A stretch of DNA of 64,000 nucleotides from Viola odorata (taxonomy: Eukaryota > Streptophyta > Magnoliopsida > Malpighiales > Violaceae): the NCBI GenBank assembly GCA_963691705.1, contig OY829537.1, positions 75,289,352-75,353,351 on the forward strand, written 5' to 3'. The notes under the pieces were generated by a model that saw only the letters and a list, made by a program, of their open reading frames with translations, was not told the origin of the DNA and searched no databases. A program made the translations under genes and the position numbers. Position 1 is the first letter of the stretch. Every line of letters starts with the position of its first letter. This document shows, in pieces, positions 8,470 to 17,618 of this stretch.

Positions 8470-11307
8470 TCATTTCTGTTGGACTGGCCTAGCGTTAGGG
8501 TCAACGTTAAGCCTATGCTCGGCTATTTCTCGCGATATACCTGGCATATCGGCGTGTTTCCACGCGAAATTTGCTTGGCATTTGTTCAACAATCGTGCCA
8601 GTTGAAGGCTTTCCGCCGGGCTGAGCTTTTCGCTCACCAGGAAACTGGTCTCCTCTTTGCCTATCACCGGCACAGATATCATCTTGTCAAGGGGCTGAGC
8701 GCGCTTTTCATCACCCTGCTCATAAGGGTCAGCCGCTACACACACATACTTATCACAACTCTTCTGAGTCATGAGCGAATAGCATTCCGCGGCTAATTTC
8801 TGATCGCCTTTTATCGACACCACTCCATCCCAGGAAGGGTATTTCATCTTTAAATGTTTTTGCGATATCGCCACTCCGAAGCGGTTGAGGAAAGGCCGTC
8901 CGAGTATGACGTTATAAGGCAGATTCAAGTCCACAACAAGGAACAGCAGATTCTCTGATCGTTTGAAGGTGTCTTCTCGAAAGTATACGGGTAAGGTGAT
9001 TATCCCCGTGACCGGGATAGGAGTCCCATCCACCCCGACTATGGGTCTCTTACTAGGCATTAGCTCATTATTGGGGCGTTTCAGGAGATTGTAAGCTTCC
9101 AGCGAAAAGAGGTTGACAGCACTCCCGTTGTCAACAAGAGTCCTTCTTATCCCATGACTGGAAATAATAGGTGTGACTACCAGGGCGTCATTATGAGGAT
9201 AGATAACGCCTTTTTCGTCCTCTTCTGAAAAGGATAAGATCATGCGATCAAGTATGCCTATCGCTCCACCTTTCTTTGTCATACCCTCTCGCGTACGCTT
9301 TTCTCCTTTCGCCACCATCGACTGTTCTGATTCATCTGTATAGGGGATCCCTCCCGCTATGATGTTAATCATCGGGAGGTCATCGTCATCCATCGCGAAA
9401 GTTTCCTCACCCTTTCCTTCCGGAGCGCTATCGGGCTGTGGGACCCGAGGGGGTCTTGGTCGTTCGTCTGTTGCTCTTCTTACAGGATTATTTCGGGCAT
9501 CTTCCCTCACTTGAGTCGCGAATTCTCCCAAATATCCTTCGTCCACCAAGCGTTCTATCGCCCACTTCAACTCTCTACAAACCTCGGTGGAATGTCCCCT
9601 AGCTTTATGGAATTTACAGTAGGCATTTTCTCTTTTGCCCAAGAGCACTCCAGGTTTCGTAGGTGCTGGATAACAGATAGGAAGATTTCGGTGTTCTGCT
9701 ATCGCCAGGATCTCGGCTCTTGGTACGTTCAGGGAAGGAAAGTCTGGATCATACGCCCGATTTTTATGAGCGTTCCCTTGACGCTGACGAGGGGAATCAC
9801 CTTGTTTTCCTTTCGAAGAATTTCCTTTCTGCCTATCCGAGGTTTTTGGAATATGATCTTTTCGTCGGGCGTAATCGTCAATGTAGCGATCATCGATCAG
9901 AGGATTCGCAGGAGCGGCGGGGATGTGAGGTGCTCCAAGTGGCATATTAAATGTTCTATCTCTGTTCTCTTCTTCCATTTTTGCGTAATTGTAGGCCTTG
10001 AGTCTTAATGCGTCCAGAGATATCGGAGGATCCACCATTAAAGCCTCTTTCAGCTTCCCGTAATGGCAATTTCTTTTCAGAGCTTCTATGGCGAAATCGA
10101 TAGTGACACCCGGCGTTAACGACATTTCCAAATCGAATCGGCTGAGAAATTCTTTCAAAGTCTCTTGAGGCTTCCGTTGTAGGTGAAATAACGCCGCGGC
10201 AGATTTCCGAATGGGAATTGCCGTACTAAATCTGCTCCGAAATTTAGATTCTAGCTGTGTAAAATTACCAATGGATCCACTAGGAAGACCTTCAAACCAG
10301 AGTCGTGCCACTCCTGATAAGGTCATGACGAATATCTGACACAAAGCTGCGTCACTGTGGGTCTGAAACTGAACGAAGTCCTTCACTTTATTAATGTGCG
10401 AAATAGGATCTTTAGTACCATCGTAAGTATCAGCGGGAAGCTTCACTCGCCTGCTGACCCTATGTCGCCTTACGCGACGACTGAAAGGATGTCCAGAGGT
10501 ATCATCAAGAATCTCACGCGCATGACGTGGGGGAGATGTGTCCCCTTGCCGCCCCCTTTCTCGGGGTTCAGGTGTATGATGTCGCCTAGGAGACCGACTG
10601 CGACTTCTGGGCGAACGACTTCGATACCTCCTGCTACTGGATCTTTCACTGTATTCGGGAGATAAACTCCTGTTTGTTCCTTCCCTCCGTCCGGCCCAAC
10701 GGTTCCTTAACGCCTCAAGCTGCCTGTCTTCCTGGGGATAGAGTCCTTGCGGCATTTGTGGTACATAAGCCTCTACTCTTCCTTGAGTGAGTTGTACAAG
10801 ACTAACCGGGGGATCTCCCGCTGACAGAGGCATTTGGGAGTTTTCTGGAAACAACGGGGGCAAAGGTCGATCAACAATAATAGATGGTGTGAACGTGATG
10901 CGAGGAGGAACATTAGATCCAGAAGCGCCAGGCGTGATTCTTGTGACCATGTCAGTCAAATATTCCAAGCGGGAACGAAGAGCCGCTATTTCCATAGCAA
11001 AGGGATTATTATTACTAGGCACAAATCCTCCTGAAAGAGGTGTATAAAGATCAGATCCCACAGTCTGTGATGAAGAAATAACCGTCTGCGAAGAGACAGA
11101 TCCTTCGGCGATCCCGACCGAAAGGTCCAGAGATCCCGAAATAGTTGGTTGTGACGTCATAGAGAGATCAGCAGTAGCAAAGGGGAACAACCGCCTGCGT
11201 GTTGAGAAAGGAATATTAGAGAATGTTGATCGGACCGGCTCCGATCCGGCTGTCATAACCGTTCCACTCTTCCGACCGAACAGAGCTTGGCTATTAAGGA
11301 CGCTCAC
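8470..11307 (-). CDS. gag-pro: E1 gag-protease polyprotein
   Basis: 945 codons. An Arg-Ser-rich stretch (about residues 215-260) precedes the retrotransposon gag domain (about 295-425, with 'MTLSGVARLWFEGLP' and 'LKEFLSRFD'). A zinc-knuckle variant CX2HX4HX4C follows ('CKFHKARGHSTEVC'), then an aspartic protease with DNGSAVN in place of the usual D-S/T-G (about residue 720), then the linker into RT. The reading ends at a TGA (8470-8472) that breaks an otherwise continuous gag-pol frame just before RT. The site has the look of a C-to-T change at a CpG. Programmed read-through cannot be excluded, but Tat elements normally have this frame open, so a disabling mutation is more likely. ATG at 11307 chosen as the first in frame, 14 bases from the primer-binding site. 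Confidence 0.9.
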   Translation of the reverse strand: MSVLNSQALFGRKSGTVMTAGSEPVRSTFSNIPFSTRRRLFPFATADLSMTSQPTISGSLDLSVGIAEGSVSSQTVISSSQTVGSDLYTPLSGGFVPSNNNPFAMEIAALRSRLEYLTDMVTRITPGASGSNVPPRITFTPSIIVDRPLPPLFPENSQMPLSAGDPPVSLVQLTQGRVEAYVPQMPQGLYPQEDRQLEALRNRWAGRREGTNRSLSPEYSERSSSRRYRSRSPRSRSRSPRRHHTPEPRERGRQGDTSPPRHAREILDDTSGHPFSRRVRRHRVSRRVKLPADTYDGTKDPISHINKVKDFVQFQTHSDAALCQIFVMTLSGVARLWFEGLPSGSIGNFTQLESKFRSRFSTAIPIRKSAAALFHLQRKPQETLKEFLSRFDLEMSLTPGVTIDFAIEALKRNCHYGKLKEALMVDPPISLDALRLKAYNYAKMEEENRDRTFNMPLGAPHIPAAPANPLIDDRYIDDYARRKDHIPKTSDRQKGNSSKGKQGDSPRQRQGNAHKNRAYDPDFPSLNVPRAEILAIAEHRNLPICYPAPTKPGVLLGKRENAYCKFHKARGHSTEVCRELKWAIERLVDEGYLGEFATQVREDARNNPVRRATDERPRPPRVPQPDSAPEGKGEETFAMDDDDLPMINIIAGGIPYTDESEQSMVAKGEKRTREGMTKKGGAIGILDRMILSFSEEDEKGVIYPHNDALVVTPIISSHGIRRTLVDNGSAVNLFSLEAYNLLKRPNNELMPSKRPIVGVDGTPIPVTGIITLPVYFREDTFKRSENLLFLVVDLNLPYNVILGRPFLNRFGVAISQKHLKMKYPSWDGVVSIKGDQKLAAECYSLMTQKSCDKYVCVAADPYEQGDEKRAQPLDKMISVPVIGKEETSFLVSEKLSPAESLQLARLLNKCQANFAWKHADMPGISREIAEHRLNVDPNARPVQQK

Positions 11308-11320
11308 TTAATACACCAAA

Positions 11321-11339
11321 GCTCTCAATGAAAGCACCA
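11321..11339 (-). promoter_or_regulatory. E1 primer-binding site
   Basis: Read on the minus strand, the sequence two bases after the LTR is TGGTGCTTTCATTGAGAGC. It starts with TGG, complementary to the CCA end of a tRNA, as expected for minus-strand cDNA priming. I do not assign the tRNA. Confidence 0.8.
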
Positions 11340-11341
11340 TT

Positions 11342-11846
11342 TGATAAGATCCGAGACCTCTTCTGAGCGGAACGGCAGCCACAGGTGGTCGTACAGGAGG
11401 CGGTCGACGTCGGAGGTACCTGCAAAGCGCCGGAGGGGGACTCCGGCGTAGACACTCCGATGCTTAAGTCAGTTCAAGTTTTCAAAGTAGTAGAGTTTCT
11501 CCAAGATGATCTCGATCTCCCCTTCTGTTTGGTAAGGTGGGGGTATTTATAGACCGAAATTAGCGATACCTGACAGCGATAGGGGTAGACACCGTCTGAA
11601 GATATCGCTGCGAGCGATATCAGGTCCGTCATCGCGGGCGATAATCGAGTGAGGCCTATCTGGGGCGATATATTCTCCGATCCCCTAGGATGGGATGACG
11701 CCGTGCGTGTAAAGATGCGTGAGTTCCCCCCCGCTGAAGTCGACCATCCTAGGTAACTTCCGTCGGCCCCGGCGATAGGTTGGAATTTCAGGGAAGCGTT
11801 TAGAAACTTGTCCAGGATAGATGCCGTAGCCCCAATGTTGCCGTCA
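11342..11846 (-). repeat. E1 5' LTR (505 bp)
   Basis: Begins with TG at 11342 beside the primer-binding site and ends with CA at 11846, where the integrase relic of E2 resumes. On the minus strand a TATAAATA box lies at 11551-11544, about 200 bp from the inner end. The LTR holds seven GCGATA/TATCGC motifs, some in a palindromic pair near 11600-11620. Its inner half resembles the solo LTR at 50979-51421. The outer boundary rests on TG..CA and the junction alone because the other LTR is off-window. Confidence 0.72.
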
Positions 11847-11849
11847 GGA

Positions 11850-12834
11850 GCATTCCAATTGTTATCACATTTGCTGCCGGATAATACATGGAAGAGTTTC
11901 TTTGGACGAATCCAAATTGCTCGCATAGTTTGTCCATATGAGCATTGTAGAAGGGTTTTCCATTATCAGTGATGATATATCGAGGTACTCCATACCGATA
12001 AATGATGTGAGTGCGAATAAAATCCACCACCGTTTCTTTCTTGACCTCTTTTAAAGGGACAACCTCTGCCCATTTGGAGAAGTAGTCAGTTGCGACAAGA
12101 ATGTAAGAGTGACCATCAGATGACTTCAGAGTGATAGGTCCAACCACATCCAATCCCCAAGCTTCAAAGGGCCATGAAGCCACAGTGGGGTGCAGAGGCT
12201 CTGGAGGTTGATGAATGTAGACCATGCACATATCGGCGGGACCTATAGGGTCAAAGGGGTCTGTTCCTTCAATAGCTCTGAGCCTTTCCTCTAACAAGTT
12301 CAATCTATCCATACTCGGTCTCTCTGTGATGACAGCGCCTGGACCAATGGGTGGCAGTGGTTCCGACGTGAATGGTGGTTGCATCGGATTGACAAAAGGT
12401 GTCCAAATTCTTGTAGGGTTTGGGACCATGATTTGACTAGAGTGACTCTGAGGTGGGCGAAAGCCCTGGGATTCTTGATGAATCAGGTTTTGGCTTGGGT
12501 CCAAAGTAAGGTTGACAAAGGAATGTTGTAGAGTTGTAGTAGTTTCTCCCCCTGCATCAACTACCGGGTTTGTGGTGATGGGTACAGTGAAAGGACTTGC
12601 CCATTTCCATTGACCCCTAGGAACAGAGAACGATTGGGGTCCGGAAGTCCCAGTGATGGCGGACGAGGGAGGCCCGGTCATTAGGTCAGGACCAAAACCG
12701 GGTGGGAATTCAGTGGTTACTTCATCTCGCTCTTTTTCGGCTCGAGCGACTCTTTCCGTAGTAACCCTTACTTGCTCTTCTAACTCTATTATTCTAGCAG
12801 CCAATGCCTCTTCTGTCTTGGTTTGTTCGGCCAT
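11850..12834 (-). pseudogene. E2 gag::integrase deletion fusion
   Basis: The frame from the ATG at 12834 (upstream codons are also open to 12942) encodes an Ogre/Tat-type gag N-terminus: a coiled coil at about residues 5-40, then the Pro-rich 'PPGFGP' region, and a segment ending 'LEERLRAIEGTDPFDPIGP'. Near 12225 it jumps without a frame break into integrase, just upstream of 'LHPTVASWPFEAWGLDVVGP'. The core continues with 'FSKWAEVVPLKEVKKE' and 'ITDNGKPFYNAHMDKL' and stops at the E1 insertion. About 3 kb of protease-RT-RNase H has therefore been lost in frame. The fusion cannot encode enzyme activity as it stands. Whether the deletion made a non-autonomous lineage or is private to this copy cannot be seen here. 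Confidence 0.78.
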
Positions 12835-13594
12835 TTTTCGCGCTTGAAGTCTAGTTATGGGGGGCCTTGGCGGAGTAATTCGCTTGTGAGGAGCTATTGT
12901 TAACCTAAAAGGGAAAAGAAGAAAAAAATAAGAAATAAACATAAGCGATAAATAGGCATGGGATGTGCAACTCCGAGGCCTCCACGCTGCTTATTCAATC
13001 TTTCAGTCACTTTTTCACTTGATACTTTTGGGGGGACGAAAAGACAATGCATAAAAGAAGTGTAGGTGCCGATATTTCGAATGAGAAAAATGGGTCCTGT
13101 GGGAGAGAAATTTTAAGTGCAAAATAACCTATGCGTGCAAGAAATTTACAGTTCGTATAAAAGAAAAATTGCGAAGAATGGAAATCATGGTAACAAGATA
13201 AATAGAGCCACGACAAAGCAGATATGATCATGATGCATGTGCTGGGGCTCTGATTCTGACTTTTCTAACTGGCTTGAACGGTTCCCGAATGATACCATGA
13301 AAAGGTCCCTAAAGTGTCGTCCAGTGTCTCGATTCCTTGCGGAATCGTGTAAGCTTTCGACTATCTTTAGGGGTTCATCCGAGTTAGGATTGGTGAACAC
13401 TACCCAGGACATGTGTCCTAGGGCGTCACTACTACCCTCCTAATTTGGTAATTGTCCCGGGGGTGTAGGGAACTATGAAATGCATATGACAATTGATATC
13501 AAAGCGAATAAATAAAGAAATCAGCAATTTATCAAAGCGGGTAAATAAACAAATAAACACCTCAAAAAAAATAAAACCGGCTCCAACCCTAAAA
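12835..13594 (-). other. E2 leader between primer-binding site and gag
   Basis: About 760 bp without a convincing gene. On the minus strand it ends in a TTTTAG|G junction near 12905-12915 that could be a splice acceptor, and purine-rich tracts are present. Short ORFs here are not supported by any recognisable domain. Confidence 0.4.
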
Positions 13595-13612
13595 TCCCCA
13601 GTGAAGTCACCA
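13595..13612 (-). promoter_or_regulatory. E2 primer-binding site
   Basis: The minus strand reads TGGTGACTTCACTGGGGA three bases after the LTR end (TGTCGCGCC.. on the plus strand at 13616). This is close to the TGGCGACTCTGCTGGGGA-type sites of Ogre/Tat elements. Its absence next to the E5 LTR at 57619 shows that the latter is a 3' LTR. Confidence 0.78.
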
Positions 13613-13615
13613 AAC

Positions 13616-14138
13616 TGTCGCGCCCCGAAAATAAAAATATTCGTGAGTATACGACGAATCTGAGACCTTACGATGCTTGGCGTAAAAGGACGCCTCGCAA
13701 CATGCAATGAAGTCGCCACCCTAATTTTGTCTCTAGGCTTAGGGAACCTAATCGTCATGGCATAAAAATAAAATGAATAAATAAACAAAAAACTAAAAAA
13801 CTAAAGGCACAAAAAGGGTCTAAACCCAAGACAAAGGTTCGGGGTCATATTATGGACTCGGGAAGGTGTTAGGCACACAAGTTACATCCGAAAACGGTTA
13901 CCGGTTGATAAGAGAGGTGTTTAAAAGATGTTTGATAAAATGCGTTTTGAAAGAGGGTCCTCAGAGGAATCGTCACTTTGGTCTTTTCCATGATCGGGAC
14001 CGTTCAGGAATAATTAATCGTTGGACGGGGTTACCATTTAAAAAAATAATTCGGACGGGGTTACCGTTTTCAAGACCAATCGATTATTCCTTACCGTAGC
14101 GTGATGGGACTGAATTTTTCGTAAGACCGAATGAGCGC
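13616..14138 (-). repeat. E2 5' LTR, inner part (before E3 insertion)
   Basis: Matches 57619 onward (TGTCGCGCC start, 'GGCGTAAAAGGACGCCTCGC', 'AAAGGTTCGGGGTC', 'GTTACCGGTTGAT' blocks) at clearly related but diverged identity. It is interrupted at 14138/14139 by E3. The E5 LTR shows the uninterrupted equivalent of this point near 58010-58020. Confidence 0.85.
14134..14138. repeat. Target-site duplication of E3 (left), AGCGC
   Basis: AGCGC directly precedes the E3 LTR and is repeated at 26601-26605. The homologous E5 LTR has a single GAGCGCCCTC at this place, which is the empty-site state. Confidence 0.93.
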
Positions 14139-15613
14139 TGACAGAGTCGTCGCATGCCCTGCATAAAAGTTATAAGTTCAACTCAGTGCTATACTACAAA
14201 TAAATGCAGATAGTGGTGAGAGGATCGATCCCACAGAGACAAGCTTGACTGATTCGTGCTTTTCTTTATAAATAACCAAGTAGAAAATCAAGTTTTGGGA
14301 TGTAGTTTGTGTAAAACAGAAATGCAATGAAGTGAATGAAAGGTTGCATACAAAAACACAGTTGTAAATAGGAGGAAAATCAGTTGGGAAAAGGTATCCC
14401 TGGTAGAGATATTAATGAAGTGACAATTCCAAGATGTTGATCATTGACAAAAGTATTTTCAAAACAATTTTCATAGGGAAGTTATAGAGATTCATCCAGG
14501 GGCGATCTCCAAGCCTCCTCCTACTCAAGTCACTCAAGGAGAAGCTCCTTTCGCGACCCTAACTCCCTTAACAATCAAGGATTGCTAGCTTGTTGATATG
14601 ATTAGGAAGGCCCTTCCCTAGACCTTGAGATGGACGCACTTGCAGTCCATTGACCTCAAAACTAACCCTTTTCTTCTTCTAGTTTCAAGAAGACATCATC
14701 CTATCCACTAGTTGTCCACTCGGGTTCTCTCTAACACAAAAACGCGGCATTAGAGTGATTCTACTGTAATCAATTGTGCCGAAATCCAAGTTGATCAAGC
14801 TCAAATACAACACAATCAAATTGACGTCAAATCAAGCAAGAAAAGAGATATGAAAACGTTTTTAATTAAGATCAACAAGTCTCACAACGATTCTGGAATT
14901 GTCAACCTCTAAATCTCTACCAGAGATGGAGGTTTTTAGCTACAAAACATAATGGAAATAATATAAGAAGTTTAAGACCGAAAATGAAGAAATGCTGGAA
15001 AATCTGGAAAATGTGTGAAAAGCTGATTTTCTCCTCTAACTCCTTGCTACTGTCCGATGCCTTCCTCTGCCGTTCTGATCAGTATTAATGGTCTTCTTTG
15101 GTGCCAAGATGTTCCTCTCCAAGGTGAGACAGCTCCCACTAACAAGTCACTTCCGTTTGGTCTTCAAGAAGCATGTCCAAGTGTGGGAATATTCTTCCAA
15201 AACACAAGGAGAATGTTGTTTTTGTCTTCTATGAACTTGTTAGGAGTGGGAGGAATGATATCGGAACCCAAGAAGCTTAGAACCTCTAAAAACGGTGCCC
15301 AAGGAGACAGGAAACGCACTCATGAGAAAATAATTGCGGCGCGCATAATCATGGTGAGTGCTGTCCAGATCTGGGAACGTCACGGCAGCCTCATCTCAGG
15401 GCCTTGAGATGAGTCAAAATGCATCAGCAGAAAGTCTGCCAAGCCAGCTTGATCGATTGAGCTATAATCTTTGGCCTTTTCGCTCCTTTTCCTAATTCAG
15501 GTCATTCAAGTGTAATTCTGGAAAAAGGAAGGAAACAGGGTCAAAGCAGCATGTTTATTGTCTCAAATACCAAGTAAAGAGACAACAAAACTAAGTGGAA
15601 TAACAATCAATCA
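14139..15613 (-). repeat. E3 3' LTR (1475 bp)
   Basis: Starts TGACAGAGTCGTCGC and ends ATCAATCA; nearly identical to 25126-26600. Short plus-strand ORFs such as 15057-15407 occur in both LTRs but match no family I know and differ by simple substitutions, so I do not call a gene. The palindrome TCATCTCA..TGAGATGA lies at 15391-15412. Confidence 0.95.
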
Positions 15614-16868
15614 AATCCCCCCACACTTGAACCATGCTTGCCCCCAAGCATGAACACAAAACACAGAAAACACAAAGAAAAACACAAAGACATAACCCCC
15701 TTTGAACAGAAAATTAACCCCTGGACTGAACTTCACACAAATACTTCAAAAATCAGCTCAATCAAGCAATGCTAAATACTCCAAACATCACAATTGTGCA
15801 CATATTCAAATAGGGGCATGATAGCATGCTGATCACCAGGAAATAAAATCCTAGGGCTTATGTCTTCTCTTCCTTCGACTCTAAATCCAATCACTGCTGC
15901 TGACACTCATGCAAAATAATTTAAAAGCACAAACAACAATTAAAGAGCAGAATTGAAACACAAAGTGAGCCAAAGGCTTCTTTATTCTATTTTTTCTTTT
16001 TCTTCTCTTCCTTCTTTTTCTTCTTTTTTTTTTCTTTTCTGCTTTTCTATTTTTTTTTCTTTTTTCTTTCCTTCTTTCCGCATTCTCTTTCAACTTCTTT
16101 TCTTTTCAACTTCCTCCATCCACAACCCTTTTTTTCTTTTTCTTCTTCTTTTTTTTTTCAAATACATGCGCATGCAGACCTTGATTTCTCACCATGGTGC
16201 TATGATCGGTCCAACCAAAGGGAGTTAGCACACAGCCGACTGGAAGTTTTTTCCATAATGGGATGATGGTGCAATCCAGAGGGCATGATGAGAAACCACA
16301 CACAAGAAAATTAAAGGGGTACGCAAGCAAGCAGAAATTAAAGGACTTAGCAGCAATGAGAGGATAGGATCCTCATCCCAAGATCTACGGATGAGAAGAC
16401 AGATTAGCTCTAGCAAAGTATTCCCAAGGACAGCAATACTCATCATACATCTATGTAAATAAATGCACAAGTTATAATGCTAGAAGTATTCAGAATTGCA
16501 AGATGGAGTTGATAAGTGAAGTATTTACATGAGTTTAGTTTTGGGGTTTCAATTCTATACAAAGGGGGAAACACAACAAAAAAGAAAAATGACTCATGTA
16601 TAAATGAAAACAAGCAGAAGCGCATGCAATAATAATTGAAGTAAACATGCAGAAGAAAGGAAATACAGAAAAACAACAGCAGAAAAACATGCATCAAAAA
16701 TTAAAAACAAACATGCACAAAAACATACAAACAAACACGAAAGTCTCTCCCCCACATTTAAAGGACACATTGTCCTCAATGTGAAAGAAAGAAAAACAAA
16801 CACACACAAACAAACAAACAAATACGAAATTAAAAGAAGGAAAAGGAAAAACAAAACCGAGGGCAAGA
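15614..16868 (-). other. E3 3' non-coding region with polypurine tract
   Basis: On the minus strand the tract GTGTGGGGGGATT (15626-15614) abuts the 3' LTR and is the expected plus-strand primer. Just upstream, 15630-15655 holds a GCTTGGGGGCAAGC hairpin-like sequence seen also in E4. Much of 15960-16160 is simple pyrimidine-rich sequence on the plus strand, so Lys/Arg-rich minus-strand ORFs there are artefacts. Confidence 0.75.
16745..16781 (-). promoter_or_regulatory. E3 conserved hairpin and second polypurine-like tract
   Basis: The minus strand reads CATTGAGGACAATG (16781-16768), an inverted repeat, followed within about 11 bases by ATGTGGGGGAG. E4 has the same pair at 52227-52262 although the surrounding sequence is unrelated. 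Conservation in two diverged families suggests a functional element, such as an internal primer for plus-strand DNA synthesis. The function is inferred. Confidence 0.55.
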
Positions 16869-17618
16869 TCAAGGTTGGGGAGGAGCTGGCGGCGGGAAAG
16901 CATGCCTCAAAATCTCCAGGATGTTCTCCTGGGTGCGTTGGGTGGCACTCTGCTGTCGGAGCAATTGGCGAAGGAGGGAGTTTTGATTCCTAAGGAGAAC
17001 AGCAATCTGGGAGTTGAGAGAAGGGGCACTGGCAGGGGTACTGGTCTGAAGGTTTGGATGGCTCGTCTTAGGGCCTTGAGATGGGCCAGCAGCACCAGGA
17101 GTATTCTCGGGAGCAGGGGCAGAGATGTCATCTTGCCTATCTAATCGTCTGAGTTTAAATTCACCCAGGTGCTTGTTCCCGAAAATATGATCTTGAGCTG
17201 GAGTGAAACCTGTATTGTAACAAACATACCCGTCTTGGTCTAGATGGACAAATCCCATCTGATCAAGTGCCATTAAATTCAATGGTTTCAAAGAAGCACA
17301 GTTAAATAACTTGGCAGATTTAAGATCCAAATTGCAAGATTTCAAAGCAATATGAGTAATGAGTGAGCCCATAATAAGCTTATCCTTATCCCTATAATAG
17401 TGCAGCTGTGCAGCAATCCAATAGCCTAAATTGACAGTGTGTTTGTTGACCATACACCAAAGAATGAAAAGTTCCTGCTTGGAAAGAACACCAGCTATGT
17501 GATCTTTCCCAGCGAAATTAGTGGTGAGGCACCTATGCAGAATCCTAAGTGCAGGATCTAGAATTTGGTGTGCCTTGGCCTTTTTATCATCAAATTTTAA
17601 GTTTGGCTGTCCAGTGAG
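16869..17618 (-). pseudogene. E3 Athila 3' ORF, C-terminal part after stop
   Basis: Continues the frame of the preceding ORF beyond the TAA at 17619-17621 and ends at 16869. It contains 'CMVNKHTVNLGYWIAAQL' and 'GYVCYNTG', which match the same positions in E4 (51560-51840). A Ser/Pro/Gln-rich tail with a short heptad-like end ('LLRQLLRQQSATQRTQENIL') follows. It would only be made by read-through of the stop or by a sister copy lacking it. Confidence 0.68.

Larger units (their letters stand above)
1..11846 (-). mobile_element. E1: Tat-lineage Ty3/gypsy LTR retrotransposon (5' part; runs off left edge)
   Basis: On the minus strand, in order: 5' LTR (11846-11342), primer-binding site, gag-protease, RT-RNase H-second RNase H-integrase, then a long 3' region holding two ORFs on the opposite strand. 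Two RNase H domains plus plus-strand ORFs between integrase and the 3' LTR are hallmarks of the Tat lineage. The 3' LTR lies beyond position 1, so the target-site duplication cannot be checked. The inner boundary at 11846/11847 is placed where the LTR ends in CA and integrase-like sequence of another element (E2) begins, so E1 appears inserted into E2. Confidence 0.88.

Noticed and set aside
11474..11926. 150-codon minus-strand ORF crossing 11846
   Set aside because: It spans the junction of the E2 integrase relic and the E1 LTR in a frame unrelated to integrase; open by chance.
15057..15407. 116-codon plus-strand ORF, repeated at 26044-26394
   Set aside because: It is LTR sequence present twice; no known domain, and it lies antisense to the element.
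15881..16330. Lys/Arg-rich minus-strand ORFs
   Set aside because: Produced by a long pyrimidine-rich tract in the E3 3' non-coding region.
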